Positions 35,101-47,539 of a stretch of 64,000 nucleotides of DNA are shown one piece after another. The translations under genes and the position numbers were made by a program. The DNA is from Colocasia esculenta (lineage: Eukaryota > Streptophyta > Magnoliopsida > Alismatales > Araceae): NCBI GenBank assembly GCA_014218235.1, contig JACBKR010001264.1, forward strand, positions 1,240,001 through 1,304,000, in the 5' to 3' direction. Numbering within the stretch: position 1 is the stretch's first letter; each line of letters begins with the position of its first letter. Under the pieces are notes generated by a model. It was given only the letters and a program-made list of their open reading frames with translations, had not been told where the DNA came from and did not search any database.

Positions 35101-35920
35101 GGTAACGTGATCAGGTGGTTACGGCATGCACCAGCGCCATTTAATAACAATCACAATTTAATCTATGACAATCAATCAATCATTTTACTATGTCTGTGGG
35201 TTGACATGATGCTCGACCAGGGAAGTGCTATGCCCTTTGTGCAAACGTTACATATTCTTTCACTATATGGCCAATCCTTTATCATGCTAGTTTTGCAATT
35301 ATTCTTTTTGAATGTGCTATCATTCTCTTACTATCGTGTGCTATCACTCTCTCGACTATACTTGATAATTCTCTATAGTTTTCCTGCTTTATAAGACATT
35401 AATCACTTAAAGCATGCGTTTACATCAGATATTAAGTCCTACTGAGCGTTATCGTTCACCATGCGCTATTGTTGTATGTGTTTCAGGTAGTCGGATGATG
35501 ACCCTACACTCACCAACGGAATGGACTAGAGTGATGAGCGACCAGGAGTCATAGCGATGGAGTGTCCTTAGTACATTAGAGTATAGTTAGATATTTGCTT
35601 AATTATCCTTTCCAAGTGTAATGTTGTTATTGGGCCTTATGTTTTGGCTCGGAATTAGTGTTGTAGTAGTTTAGGTGATTTATCAATAAAATAAGGAGTT
35701 TATTGCATTATTGGTCATTAGATGCTCTGATTATTGTGACTATACGTGCAATTGTCGTTACCATACACGTTGTTCATGTTATCAATAAAATAAGGAGTTT
35801 ATTGCAATTATTGTTCATTAGATGCTCTGATTATTGTGACTATACGTGCAATTGTCGTTACCATACACGTTGTTCATGTCTCCCCGATTTATTCTGCTGC
35901 TAAATTGGCAGGGCATGACA
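32161..35920 (+). repeat. LTR 2 (middle, mosaic) of the nested element
   Basis: This LTR is 3760 bp. From its start to about 34215 it shares base choices with LTR 3 (for example CCTCGAAAATCC at the start and the ATATGACAGATCG, GCATCGCGACC and GTGTGTCGCGAC variants). From about 34262 to its end it follows LTR 1, including the 99-bp tandem duplication. It is therefore a recombinant LTR. Confidence 0.85.
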
Positions 35921-36901
35921 TTGGTATCAGAGTCTACCGATGTCCTTATTTAGATATTTTAAGTCTAGGATGTCTAGTGAACTGCCCTGACACGTGTCTA
36001 AGTCACCACCATACCTATGTGAGGATTGGGTAGAACCATGGTTAAGATATGAATACATTTATCTATATATATATAATATATATATGTATCAACTAAATAT
36101 TACTTTAGCATCCTAATGCCAACCTATTCTTGAAGGAACCCTTAAATGGACACCAAACGTACACTGCAAGACGAAATGAGGTCAACCCAAAGCTAGCCCG
36201 AGCATGTCAGAAGGCCGCCCAACTGCTGGAAGGAGCCTTGAGACGACTAAGAAGATTAGAAAAAAACAACCAAAAAGAATAGAAAAGGAAGACACCAACA
36301 TGGAGAGAAGGCAAACACACAAAGGGACGTAGCGAAAATTTTTACAAGATCGTCTGCCGTCATTATAGCAAGCCAGGCATATAGCCAATGAATGTTGGCG
36401 AAAAGTTGGTGCTTGTCTACGTTGTGGCAGTTTGGTGCATCGGATACAAGACTGCTCTCTTTTCAAGGAACCATCCACTGACACTAAAGATCTCACTCTA
36501 TGACAATAGAGAATCAACCAAACGATGATAAGAGAATGAAAGGAAGTGGAGCAGAAGGAAGTATGTGAATTTTGTGAAAAGTCAGGGCATCAGGTTGATA
36601 ACTGTTGGAAGAAATTGGGCAGATGCTTGTGTTGTGGAAGTCCACAACATCGAGTCATCGATTGCCCAATAAAGAAGAACCAAACTCCACGCCAAAGACG
36701 TTACAAGCCCTTGTGGATATAAATCATGCCAATGAAGGTAGACAAGGTACTATCACGAAACCCTTAGTTTAAAGTTCATATTATTTTTTTGATAGCAAAG
36801 CCCTAAGTGGGGGAGATGATGGAATGAAATATTTAGGATAAATTGGTAGTTGTATCATATCATATGAATTTGGGGACCAAATTTTTTTAAGTGGGGGAGG
36901 A
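35921..36901 (+). pseudogene. gag: internal region 2: gag tail with zinc knuckles
   Basis: This is a near-identical copy of 31171-32160 (PBS at 35922-35933, polypurine tract just before 36902). Differences are mostly single-base insertions or deletions. Here knuckles 3 and 4 stay in one frame and read CEFCEKSGHQVDNC and CLCCGSPQHRVIDC, which shows the ancestral frame that copy 1 has lost. Confidence 0.7.
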
Positions 36902-39900
36902 TGTAGTACCTCGAAAATCCAGTAATTTAAAATTTTTAGATAAACTGAAATTTATCAATTACTAAATTCAAACTTGTTAAAAGAGATATCATCATTATCG
37001 CATGCGTAAAAACCCATATAAAAATGTCGTAAATAACAGTTACGCTTTAAATAATATTCTCTAATGACACATCAAAAATTTAAGCTAAAGAAGTCATTGG
37101 ACCTAGTTTAAGAATTTATGCGACTTATTGTCGTAATTAAGGAATAAGTCAGAGAACCCATTATTATATGAGCCAAAGTGAATAAAAAAAATCAAAATGA
37201 ACATGTGGGTAGATTTTAATATATTGGGTTGATAGCCCATTATGATAATTAGACCAATAGTCAATCTTGGCCCATGAATAATTCTTTATAAGAAGATAAT
37301 TAAAACCCATTAAGACATAGGTTGTACAATTAAGCTCACATAAGTTATTGGGCCGAGAGTAAGAGCCCAAATGATGAAGGTTAGAAATACTGGCATAATA
37401 ATGGTAAATTGAATAAAATAGAAATTAATTGAATAAATGTGATAATAGATTTAAATTAGAATAAGGGTGAATAAATAGAATTAAACTAAAACTCATTAAG
37501 TTAAATTAGTAATGGGTTATCCTAAGGGCCCAAGCATGGATTGATGGGCCCAAATGAGTAGAGCCCATCTTGGGATGAGAAATAATTAAGTTAAATTCGC
37601 ACTTAAATTAATAATAAATGAAAAAAGAGTTAAGATAATCATAAAATAATCCATAATTATCCTAAAAAGGAGTCTCATCCCATCCTAGTCCATAGCCACA
37701 AAATTAGATCTCTCCCAATCAAGTCAGTTAGAGGATAATGCTAGAATAGGGGGAGATAAATGTAGAAATTCGGAGTTAATTATTAAATAAATTAAAAAGG
37801 GGGTAAGATAACGACTAAACTAGCTTATAAATATCTCTACAAGAGTCCTAGACCTACCCAAACCCTCTACTCATGAAATTAGACATCTTCCTATCATATT
37901 AGGTAGATATGACTAGAAAATAGGTGATAATTATGTAAATTCGGAGTTTGAAGAAGGGAGAAGAGTTTTAAAGTTTTAGGACTCTTACACTAGTTAAAAC
38001 ACCTCTAATTCGTGCCTACCAAGTCCCACTTCGTTGCAGGAGCTCTGGAGCACGAGGAGAGGAGCTAAGGACGAGGAGAGCAGGAGGAAGAAGGAGGCTT
38101 GGAGCAAGGAGGAGTTGGAAAATTCGTCACCCCAAACCCTAGGAATTTTACAGCGCAAAAATGTAGGCAATCTCTCAAGCACAAATCGTGAAACTTTAAC
38201 CCTAAGTAGCCCTCAAGATCCTCTTCGAAAGCCTCTGGTTTTGCTATTTTTCGTTCATCCATGAGGGGAATTAATTTGATGAAGTCATGTTGCCTCCATG
38301 TACTCGAACTACATTATTGCCTTCAATCCATGCATGTACATGATCCCATGCCATGCAAAAATTCTCATAAATACTACATGATGTTGCTTTCAAACGCCCC
38401 TCGTTTCCCTAATTTTATTATGTATCCATCACTAATTAATTCGTTGATCCATGACTATGCATGTTTAGGTCACCGAAAAGTAACCTAATCAAAGTATGTC
38501 CTAATCATGTTTGTTTCCTAATTAATCATGACCAGAGATAGATCTCCATGTCTATATTCATTTAAAATTGAATTCGTGATTCTTGGAGTTTTCTGTGATT
38601 TTATATTGAGTTTTGAGTGAGCTATGAGGGATGGAACCCACCTGGAAAAAGGGCAAGGCTCTTTTCTGGTTCGGGCCACCTTCTGGTGTCGCGACAGCCC
38701 GATCCGTCGCGACCTCAGAGGGGTCGCGACAAGGGGGTCCGTCGCATTCTTAATATGACAGATCGACATGTTGCGACCTGGCCGGTTTACCCTAGGGGCC
38801 GGTTCAGAAGAACGCGACCGGGACTGGCGTCGCGACCTGAAACACCAGTCACTAGCATCGCGACCTAAACGACCTTAACGCGACACCCCTGCGCGTCGTG
38901 ACCTTAACGCGACACCCCTGTGTGTCGCGACCTGACTGTTGCGGCCAAACCTTGAATTACCAATATAACCCTGCTATTTTCCATATAAACCTTGTTTACC
39001 CATAATTAAGTTCTGTCATGAGTAATTTCAACTTATTAATTAATAATGGGTATTATTACATGAAATTAATTAATTTAAAAGCTGTGTGCACAATCTATTA
39101 TGCTCTCTTGATTTTTTACACTTGCACACACTTAACAATCATGTTGCCATTAAACTCTATTAAATTACTCAATAATGTATCTAATAATTTAGCAAAAATA
39201 ATTACTAAATTTCTTATTTAATTAATTACACTTGTCTTCGCTTATTCGTGTGTTTTATACACCGTTATCGCTTCCCTCGGCCTTCGAGCACTCGAGGCAC
39301 GACAGACACTTGTTTCTACACCTTTTCTTGACATGGACCACCTCTCCATCTGGAATACTCTCGACTGGACCAGGGACTCCTTGTCAAGGCCTCCGTAAGT
39401 TTTCTTGGCTTTGGCGCACGTCCTTAGCCGGCGAGCTGGTTGTACCCTTGACACTCGTTACCCCTTAGGGATCAGCACGATCCATGGCCTTAGTGTGTAT
39501 CCTTCTTACCTCGTGATCACGCCGGACCATCTAGCTTGTGTTCGTAGCACGACTAGTGGGCAGATGTGACTTCTACCAGACTGTTGGTATCCGACCTGGT
39601 ACTGTGCAACTGTTATTATCGTGGTTTAATGTTGTTTTACGATTATAGCCCTATCTCATCTACTTTCTCGTTACTCTCATCTATTCACTTTCACTCTATA
39701 CTCTCATCTATTCCATCTATTACCCTCATCTCTTCTTGGTACTCTATTTGGTCATACAATTGATTGTCAAAAATAACAAAAATAGTGTTATATGCCAAAG
39801 CAATAGGGCCGGTCTGGTCCTAGGGAGAGCGCCCGAAGAGTGCTATTTTCTTGCAAGGGTAACGTGATCATGGTGTGTACGGCATGCACCCAGCGCCATT

Positions 39901-40584
39901 TAATAACAATCACAATTTAATATATGACAATCATCAATCATTTTACTATGTCTCTGGTTGACATGATGCTCGACCAGGGAAGTGCTATTGCATCTTTGTG
40001 CAGACGTTACATATTCTTTCACTATATGGCCAATCCTTTATCATGCTAGTTTTGCAATTGTTTTTTTTTTAATGTGCTATCATTCTCTTGCTATCGTGTG
40101 CTATCACTCTCTCGACTATACTTGATAGTTCTCTATAGTTATCTTGCTTATAAGACATTAATCACTTAAAGTATGACTGTTTACATGAGATATTAAGTCC
40201 TACTGAGCATTATTGCTCACCCTGCGTTATTGTTGTATGTGTTTCAGGTAAATCGGATGATGACCCTACACTCACTAACGGAAATAGACTGGAGTGATGA
40301 ACGACGGGAGGGAGTCATAGCGATGGAGTGTCCTTAGTACCTTAGAGTATATTTAGATATTACTTAATTATCCTTTCCAACTATAATGTTGTTATTGAGC
40401 CCTATGTTTGGCTCGAAATTAGTGGTTGTAGTAATTTAGGTGATTTATCAATAAAATAAAGAGTTTATTACAATTATTGTTCATTAGATGCTTTGATTAT
40501 TGCGACTGTACGTGCAATTGTTGTTACCATACACGTGTCATGCCTCCCTGATTTATTCCGCTGTTAAATTGGCGGGGCATGACA
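36902..40584 (+). repeat. LTR 3 of the nested element
   Basis: This LTR is 3683 bp. The first 2.1 kb is almost identical to LTR 2. The remainder is more divergent (many C/T and G/A changes) and lacks the 99-bp duplication, as expected of the original 3' LTR. Confidence 0.85.
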
Positions 40585-40589
40585 GAAAC

Positions 40590-41325
40590 TCAGAAGCACA
40601 ATATATATAGCAAATAAAAGTCTTGGTCCCAAGACAAGCCCTTGGGATAGCCCAAAAAGGAGAAGTCAAAATGAATAGATATCATGTACTGATACTAAAA
40701 ACAACATTTCTCAAGCAAGCCTATGCTCTGGTGTCGCCTACCCTCAGAAGGTCAACCTGTGCAAAAGAATGGTACAAACAGCTCTGACATGCATAAGCGA
40801 GGTCGTCATTTCACGCTTTTTGTAGAAGTTATAGTAGTCTCTGCTTGCAAAACAGCCAGCTGGGTCTCCATGATTTTCGATTCCAAGTAATCTCTTTCAA
40901 TGTCATGTACCTGATCGAACTCTGCAAGGTCAAAACAACAAGAGATCATATTTTTGCCACAAAAGAAAAAAAAAGTAAAGGATACAACAGCCTGAAAAAA
41001 GAAATATATGGTGGTAAAGTCATAATTCTCGATACATAAAGTAAAATTTCAGCATTGTTGTCATGAGATGATGGTCATTGGTATTGCAAGCCTAAAAGAA
41101 ATGGAAAGTTTACTGCAAGTATGTCATGAGCTGTGACATATCAAATTCACAAGTATAACATCTCCAACATGGATCTCAACAAAATCAAAATGGTTGAAAT
41201 ACATTGGCAGAATAAATGAAATGGACCCTCAGAAGGGCAACATGTGCTAAAATATAATTGGAAAGATTCACACGAGACTGTCGTCCAATGTTTCACTCTC
41301 GGATGCCAGTCTCGTGGGGGGCATT
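40590..41325 (+). other. 3' end of the Tat/Ogre-like internal region
   Basis: The host element resumes here after the nested insertion. No coding motif is visible. The last bases before the right LTR (GTGGGGGGCA at 41314-41323) are the likely polypurine tract. Confidence 0.55.
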
Positions 41326-43095
41326 TGTTGTGCCAGATTTTTGTCTGGCTTCCCACAGAAAAAAAAAGAAGAACGAATAGAATAACTAAAAAATACAATA
41401 CACAGTACAAGTGGAGAGGGGAGACTTTACCTCCGCCCCAGCCGCCTGGGTTTGGGGGCCTCTGCTTGGATTGGCCGTGTCACCTCCTCTAGTCGCTGCC
41501 ACCTGCACCTCTTCTGTCGTCACCCCTACTGGGCTCTCCCAGAGCGAGCAGGGGAAGAAAGGGGGAGCAGGGGAGGAAGGGGAGCCGCCGCTGGCCCCTG
41601 CTACACCGCCGCCGGCCCCCCACTGCTGCCGCGGCCGGCCCCGATTGACCCCACCGCGGGCCTTGTCGCTGCTACCGCTGGTCCGCACCGCCGCGCCACC
41701 CCTGCTGCACCGCCGCCATTGCCGCTGGTCCGCACCACCACGCCACCCCTGCTGCACCGCCGCCGTTGCCGCTAGTCCGCACCGCCGCGCCACCGCTGCT
41801 TCTAGCCCCTGGATAGGCCGCCGTTAAGAAGGGAGAAGGAGGAAGGAGGTCGCGCGCCCCTCCTTCCCCTGCTCTGTCTCGCGCAAAGATAGACCAGGAA
41901 AGGGCCGGACAAAAAAAGGAAAGAAAAAAAAAACAGAAAGAAGAAGAAAATGACAGGGGCTAAAGCTCAAACTGTCAAGTAAATTTCTCGATAAAATTTC
42001 GTAAGCCCCCCTGTGGGGTACGCAGGCCTCCCGGGGGAGGTACACATATGCCCCGGCCATGGTTCCTCCTCCTTCCACTATATAAGGAGGGGGGGCGCCC
42101 AAGCCAAAGGGGGATTTTTCTGAAGCTTGAACACAGAGCAAGGCTCTGAGGAAGACTGCAAGGCGGTTTAGGAAAAGGGTCTGCAAGGTAGCCCTAAAAA
42201 ATATTGTGCAAGACACAATTTAATTTAAGCAAGGTCCATTGGGCTTCCCTTATTGGGCCAAATTTCTTATTGGCCTCCCTTGCTTATTGGGCAGGACTTG
42301 TATCTTTTATGCAATGACTTAATGAATGACCATCACGTTCATGATGTTTGATGGGCCTAACTTGCTTATTGGGCCAGCATTGATGCATCTTCATATATGA
42401 TCAATTGATCATATTAATGGGTTTATTGGGCCAATTTTACAATTTTAATCATGTTCAATAAAGTATAATCACATACCATGTGACGTTATTTCAAACCCTG
42501 CACCACTTGATTTCTTAATCAAAATCAACTAATTTTTCAACGAACCTTAATAAAATATTTCCCAAACATTGTTTTTTAATTTATCATAACTTTAAAATAA
42601 CAAACAAGTCATGTCTCATGTTATTTTTGATCCACCTTAAGTTAATCTCTCTTTAAATCAAATAAATAAATAAAAATATTAATTTAATCCACATAATTAT
42701 AATTTAAATAAATAAATGACGAAAATACTTAAATAAATGAAATCAATGGTTTTAAAATATCCAAAAATGAGAAAATAAATTAAAAAAATCAATAAAATAA
42801 AATAAATATCATAAAATTCCAAAAAAAATAGATTGCATACTTATAACTTTATTTTCTTTCATGTACAATTTATTTCATCCAATTGTGAGTCACGCTCTTC
42901 TATTTCATAGGGGTTATCTGATGGTTAATCAAGAATGTTCAACTTTTGTGCTGATATAATTAACACTAATCGAAGTTAGTGGGAGAGGTCAAACGAACTA
43001 AATAAGACTATGTCTATGTAAATAAATAAAAATTAAATAAATCAAATTCAAAGATAAATCTAATTTTAAAAAAAAGTTAAAAAATGATTCTCACA
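41326..43095 (+). repeat. 3' LTR of the Tat/Ogre-like element
   Basis: This LTR is 1770 bp and the partner of 17820-19564, with the same GC-rich block (41440-41830), TATA box (42079-42086) and AT-rich tail. It is followed by ATATT, the near-match of the left flank ATATA. Confidence 0.85.
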
Positions 43096-43969
43096 ATATT
43101 TCACCTACCTTTTGCCTCATCTATGGTTTACCATGCCACACCAGCTTGGTATGGAATCTGGATGGATCGTATTGTGCCAGGGCCAAAATGGTCTCTGGCA
43201 TGGTCAATTCGTCCAACTCGGGTGACCCATTGACCATTGTGATCCGGAGCCGATTTAACAAGCAGAGGGGGGGGGGGGTTTGCGTGGACCGGAGCTTCCC
43301 ACCCACCGCCCCTCCCACCACGCTTAGCTCTGCCAGCTCCTCTGCATCTCCATCACCCCTCCAGCACTGCCCTGTCGAACGCCGACACCAAGCAGGCGCA
43401 GAATCCCCCCACGTGATCTCCGGTCGGCTCTGGGCAGCGACAGCAACTACGTGGCATACTCAAGCAGTTGCTTCACACAATCAATTAGCTTCGTCAGGGT
43501 GCGGAACTCGTCTACGAGCTGTCGCAACCGCAGTCGGGCATCTCGTCGCCTGCGGGGCAACCAACCGAGGGCGACACCACAATCGTTGCCTCCTTTGCGA
43601 TAACAGAATAGGAGAGGCGGGGATAATCTTGTCCAGCAGCGGCGGGACTTTGGCGATCATGAAGGCATCTGACGACCGAGGGGGAGGGAGATTTGGGGAG
43701 GGGGAGGGGGAAAGGGGAGGGTAGCATGGGAGATTGGAGCAGAGAGAGGGGAGGGAGGGCGCGAGGAGATAGAGGTGCTAAGGAGCGACCCGGTGCGGTA
43801 GATGCCATATCGTACCGACTCAGGAGGAATCCAAGTCAGCACAATCTGGCGAGAGGATCAACCCTAGCCTCGTCACCCAGGCAAGTAAAGTGATCTCCTT
43901 CGATAATATAAGTTAGCTAGGCTGCTTCTTCATAAATAATCACATGCTCTTGAAGTGAATATTGGTCAT
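43096..43969. other. GC-rich DNA, unassigned
   Basis: Open frames exist on both strands (43146-43724 plus, 43512-43808 minus), but they overlap and show no domain I recognise. The composition, ending in GA-rich runs and a CACCCAGGCAAGTAAAG segment that could be a splice donor, resembles a 5' leader. No downstream exon could be joined, so it may be a gene fragment or transposon-carried DNA. Confidence 0.3.
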
Positions 43970-44360
43970 ATTTAAGGTTGTAGACGAAATTCGATATACC
44001 GATTTCTGATCTGATTTCGATAAAAATTATCGATTTTAAAATTAAAAATTAATATCGATAATTTATCGGAATCAATATTGAATATTTTGATAAGTTATCG
44101 GAATCGAAATTAAAAAAATAGTCGGAATCGGAATTGGCATTGGTTATCTAATAAATTATCTATAAACTCAAAAAGCAAAATCATAGTAAGCACCTTAACT
44201 TATCGAAATTTCGGTTCCGATAATATTATCGGAATCGGAACGAAATCGAAATTAACTTTTCTGATTTTATCGGAATCAGAATCAAAACTATATTTTAATT
44301 ATCAGAATCGAAATTTATGTTTTTAATTTCGAACCTAATCCGGTTGCAGCCCTAGTCCTA
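43970..44360. mobile_element. degenerate MITE-like element rich in ATCGGAATCG words
   Basis: The region is built of short TTATCGGAATCGAAAT-type words in both orientations. The right end, read inverted, gives AGGGCTGCAACCGGATTAGG; the left end AAGGTTGTAGACGAAATTCG is a partial match. hAT MITEs with a GGGCTGCAA-like end are common in plants. Boundaries are uncertain and no target duplication was found. Confidence 0.35.
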
Positions 44361-45639
44361 TCCCAACATCATGGAGCATCATTGGTATCTACTTTATAAC
44401 TTCTTCAAGGGCCTGGATGACACTACAGCAATTTGAAATATTTCTGCTCTTGTAATCTTTTTTGCTTGGTGGGTTGATATCAAGTGGGCACCTGAGAAAC
44501 TACTTATTTTCCTGTGTTCTTTAATCACTAACGTAAAATCATTGGATGATGTTCTTTGATGAACTGGTTCATTACTTCATTTTTCATTTCTTGCAGTCTG
44601 CCAATTGGTGAATAGGCTTCACTGATATGCTTCATTGTTCTGGATTACTTGCCATTACTGGAACTGGAAATAGTCGATAAACAATAAACATTGGCTGCAA
44701 GTTACTCACCTGGTCTTATATTTGATTTTATCATTGTGGTTTAAGATTTTCCTTTTGTGTTTAATATGTTTTGTATTTCGCTTATGTGGTGTGGGGACCT
44801 GTGTTTATTGCAAGCCTCTGTCACACTTTATTGCATATTAAAAGGTTGTCCCTCGCCTACATGTTTCTTGCAAAGCAATTCTGAACCTGCTCAGGGCAGA
44901 ATGTCTCTCTTGGCCCAACAATTAATTGAAGAGAAAAATTTAGTATATTTGAGTTTTGTATTTTATATTTATATTTTTTGTTTCTCATTAGATAAGTATA
45001 TTGTGTTCTTTTTTTATTGATCAATAAAAAGAAAAAAATACAAATACGAAGTATAAAATTGAAGTGCGTTATTTGTTTCTTTTAACGAAAATACCAAGGG
45101 CAGGTGATTTTTGCACGAGTCAAATCGTAAAATATTAGTTTGAGGAGATCTTTTCTGAAACGTGTCAAAAATTTGTTCGGTCTTCTCAGCAAATCTCCTT
45201 CAACTAACATTTTATGCTATTCACCGTTGATTCCACTCAAATGATAACCGTGTGAAGTATAATCCTGTAATGAACTTCATAGAAGAAGCCGTTGGTAGGA
45301 GGATAGATGGATAGGACTCACATGTATGTACATGTTCACCTGTAGCTTGCAGCAGACTGGTCTAATCACTGATGTAGACTTTGCCCTCTTACTGCCCCAC
45401 GATAGGGTGACATGCTACGTCTAGATGATACGAACCCAGTAATCAGATCCGAGGTCTGATCGGAGAAGTCATGTCAGAAATCAGGCTGAGATCTCTCTAC
45501 TTGAATTAAGAATTAAAAACATGTTTGATATTTGGATAGATTGGAGATATCTTCACTCTATTTTCGACCTATCTAAATACCAAACATGTTCTAAGGGTAT
45601 GTGCTTAATTACTCGTTAAGGTCATGACTATAACACATG
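44361..45639. other. intergenic DNA with two fold-back segments
   Basis: No gene is recognised. A fold-back lies at about 45100-45245, where AAAATATTAGTTTGAGGAGA pairs with the inverted TCTCCTTCAACTAACATTTT. A smaller hairpin lies at about 45518-45591 (ACATGTTTGATATTTGGATAG with CTATCTAAATACCAAACATG). Both look like old MITEs. The rest is AT-rich. Confidence 0.4.
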
Positions 45640-46920
45640 CGACTCTCCAACACAATGATCTATTTAGGCTCATTACTCATCATTAACAGCAAATAACAGC
45701 GTTGACGCTAGCTCGAGATCTCTATATGAAATGGACGGTGGACAGAGGTGTAGTGGCCAACATTTTCCAACACCCTCCTAGCAGTTATAAAAAGACCTCG
45801 AGGGCCACAAGTAAAGGGGGGTTTATGGAGAGCTAGTCTTGGCTGATCCATTTCTGACTCACTTCTCCACCTTGCATTCTTTTTTGTCTTTTGTCACTTC
45901 TAATTTGATCGTTAGAGGGTTGATCTCGAGTATTAACTCTCGGTCTTGACTTTTGTGTAGGTCTAATAAAGCGACGACTTTATCTCCCACCATTCCGTCA
46001 ATGCCCGAAGAAACTTTTCTCTAGCACTCGTGAGGATTTTCTCAAAGATCTTAGCGTCAACATTGGTGCCATATGTGGGTATGACGAAGCGTTTGCCATG
46101 GCTTCTATAAGAAGCAAGGGACTTGGGCTTTCAAGTTCAAACCATCTGAACCAGTCAATCTCAAGATCGAGGAATGCAAGTCCATCATCTCGGTGTCCAC
46201 ACCAATCCGCCTGCCTAGCAGGGTGGCATTGGCTGTGGGGAGGAGCAGATGAGATCTTCCCCAGCAAGGTCCGAGAACTACGAGGCCATTCCGCATCACC
46301 GACTCCTTCGAGGCCCCTAGCCACACTGCCGATGTCCTCTCCTCGGGGGCCTCTGACTGCATAGATGCCATGCACACTAACTTGGCCTCCCACCTCCTAC
46401 ACGTATGGCGCTACCAAGCAGACCCTCGATTTGACCTCCAAGGTTGGCCAACTTTGGCCCGACCAAGGTGCGGAAGGGCTCGAGGACTTCCCCCTGCCTA
46501 TACCACAAAAATCTTCTCACAGGGGGCTCATGGATGCTGCAGAAATTTTGTTCAATGGGGTCTCAATAAAATATAGATCAGGTGAATGTGGTCACTGTTA
46601 AGCCTAAACAAATTTTTGGGCCTGAGTTTTAAATCATACTAAAAGATTTAGAAAATCTAGCAGAGTCCCAGAATTGGAGACCATGTGGTCCGCCACTGAG
46701 CATGCATCACCTTGCTTCCCACCTTGGTTGTGCTAGCCTCTACCTGACCAAAGTCTTTCGCCACAAAGGAGCCCATAAGGGCCGGAACTGTGTCCGCAAG
46801 ATCACTAGCTAGGGCCCTCAGCTGCTTCTGTGCGGGCCTCTGAAGCAAGCTTTTGTGGGCACTCGTAGAGGGCTTCGCCGGCCACTAGGTCCATTTGTTG
46901 CAGCTTAAAATCTCATTTAA
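45640..46920 (+). mobile_element. old Gypsy LTR relic with degraded internal part
   Basis: The stretch 45780-46060 has the plan of a Gypsy LTR: TATAAAAAG near 45787, pyrimidine-rich leader, GATCGTTAGAGGGTTGATC, then TTGTGTAGGTC. It is followed by ATTGGTGCCATATGTGGG (46063-46080), a decayed TTGGCGCC-type PBS. The following 0.8 kb has many stops and no clear gag motif. Ends are approximate. Confidence 0.45.
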
Positions 46921-47539
46921 GAAAATATTTTCAGGAAAAATGTCATACAATGACTTATAACTTATTTGATATACCCTTGAAAAATTAATCCATGAAAATA
47001 TTTTACCTAAAATTCATGAATTTTAACATCCTTGATGAGACCTCGTAAACCATTTCTCTCGATTTTTTTTTCATGTAGGATTTTCATGAGTGAGATTACA
47101 GTCTCTGCTCTCATTCCTAGTGTCTCTTCTACACTACCCAACTACCGTATCTAAAGTGGCGACCAATGACTGTTGACCGGTGATAGGAGTCGACAGTCGA
47201 CGATTAGCACTCGACGGTGGGCGCCCTGCAACTAGCGCTTGGCGATTATCACTTGGCGCCCCGACGATCAACGCCCAAAGCCCTGCGATTGGTGGCAATC
47301 GACACCTAATGCTCAACGGTTAGTCGTTGATAGTCAGCGTCGGATGGTAGACACCCATAGCATACTTTTTATTTTCTTAAATATTTTTAAAAATATTTTA
47401 TTGAAAAATAACTTCAAAAAATATTTTTAGAAAAATTATTTAGGTAGATATCAACGAATTAATTATATATATAATTTATTATTTTTTTTATAAATATTAT
47501 TTTAAAAAAAAAAATCTTACGAATGTATTTTACAAACAA
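46921..47539. other. AT-rich DNA and a CG-rich repetitive patch
   Basis: From 47155 to 47345 the sequence is a degenerate field of CGACGATC/GGCGCCC/CGACGGT words, which looks like decayed simple or transposon-end repeats. The rest, especially 47365-47520, is extremely AT-rich. No gene is seen. Confidence 0.35.

Larger units (their letters stand above)
27403..40584 (+). mobile_element. nested Tekay-like Gypsy element in LTR-int-LTR-int-LTR form
   Basis: Three LTRs of about 3.7 kb (27403-31170, 32161-35920, 36902-40584) alternate with two internal regions of about 1 kb. LTRs start TGTAGTACC and end GGGCATGACA. Flanks GAAAT (27398-27402) and GAAAC (40585-40589) indicate one insertion into the Tat/Ogre-like element. 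Each internal region starts with a TGGTATCAGAGT PBS and ends with an AGTGGGGGAGGA polypurine tract, the arrangement typical of Del/Tekay chromoviruses. Only a gag tail with zinc knuckles is encoded, so the element was non-autonomous. The triple structure fits unequal recombination between LTRs. Confidence 0.85.
17820..43095 (+). mobile_element. Tat/Ogre-like Gypsy LTR retrotransposon with a nested insertion
   Basis: Two direct LTRs (17820-19564, 41326-43095) start TGTTGTGCCAG and end TTCTCACA, flanked by ATATA and ATATT (4 of 5 match). Just inside the left LTR is a PBS (TGGCGACTCTGCTGGGGA); just before the right LTR is a G-run tract. The order inside is a long pre-gag leader, gag, pol remains, a 3.2-kb tandem-repeat region, then a 13.2-kb nested element (27403-40584), then the last 0.7 kb. 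Without the nested element it is 12.1 kb. A second RNase H domain after the normal one, and tandem arrays downstream of pol, are features of the Tat lineage, which includes Ogre. All coding regions are broken. Confidence 0.85.

Noticed and set aside
27403..40584. Two independent insertions side by side rather than one recombined element
   Set aside because: Only one pair of flanking 5-bp repeats is seen, the LTR between the internal regions is shared, and LTR 2 is a mosaic with a single switch point.
43146..43724. 192-residue plus-strand ORF as a host gene
   Set aside because: It has no recognised domain, overlaps minus-strand ORFs in equally open frames, and contains G-run and GA-rich low-complexity sequence. 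It is kept only as unassigned DNA.
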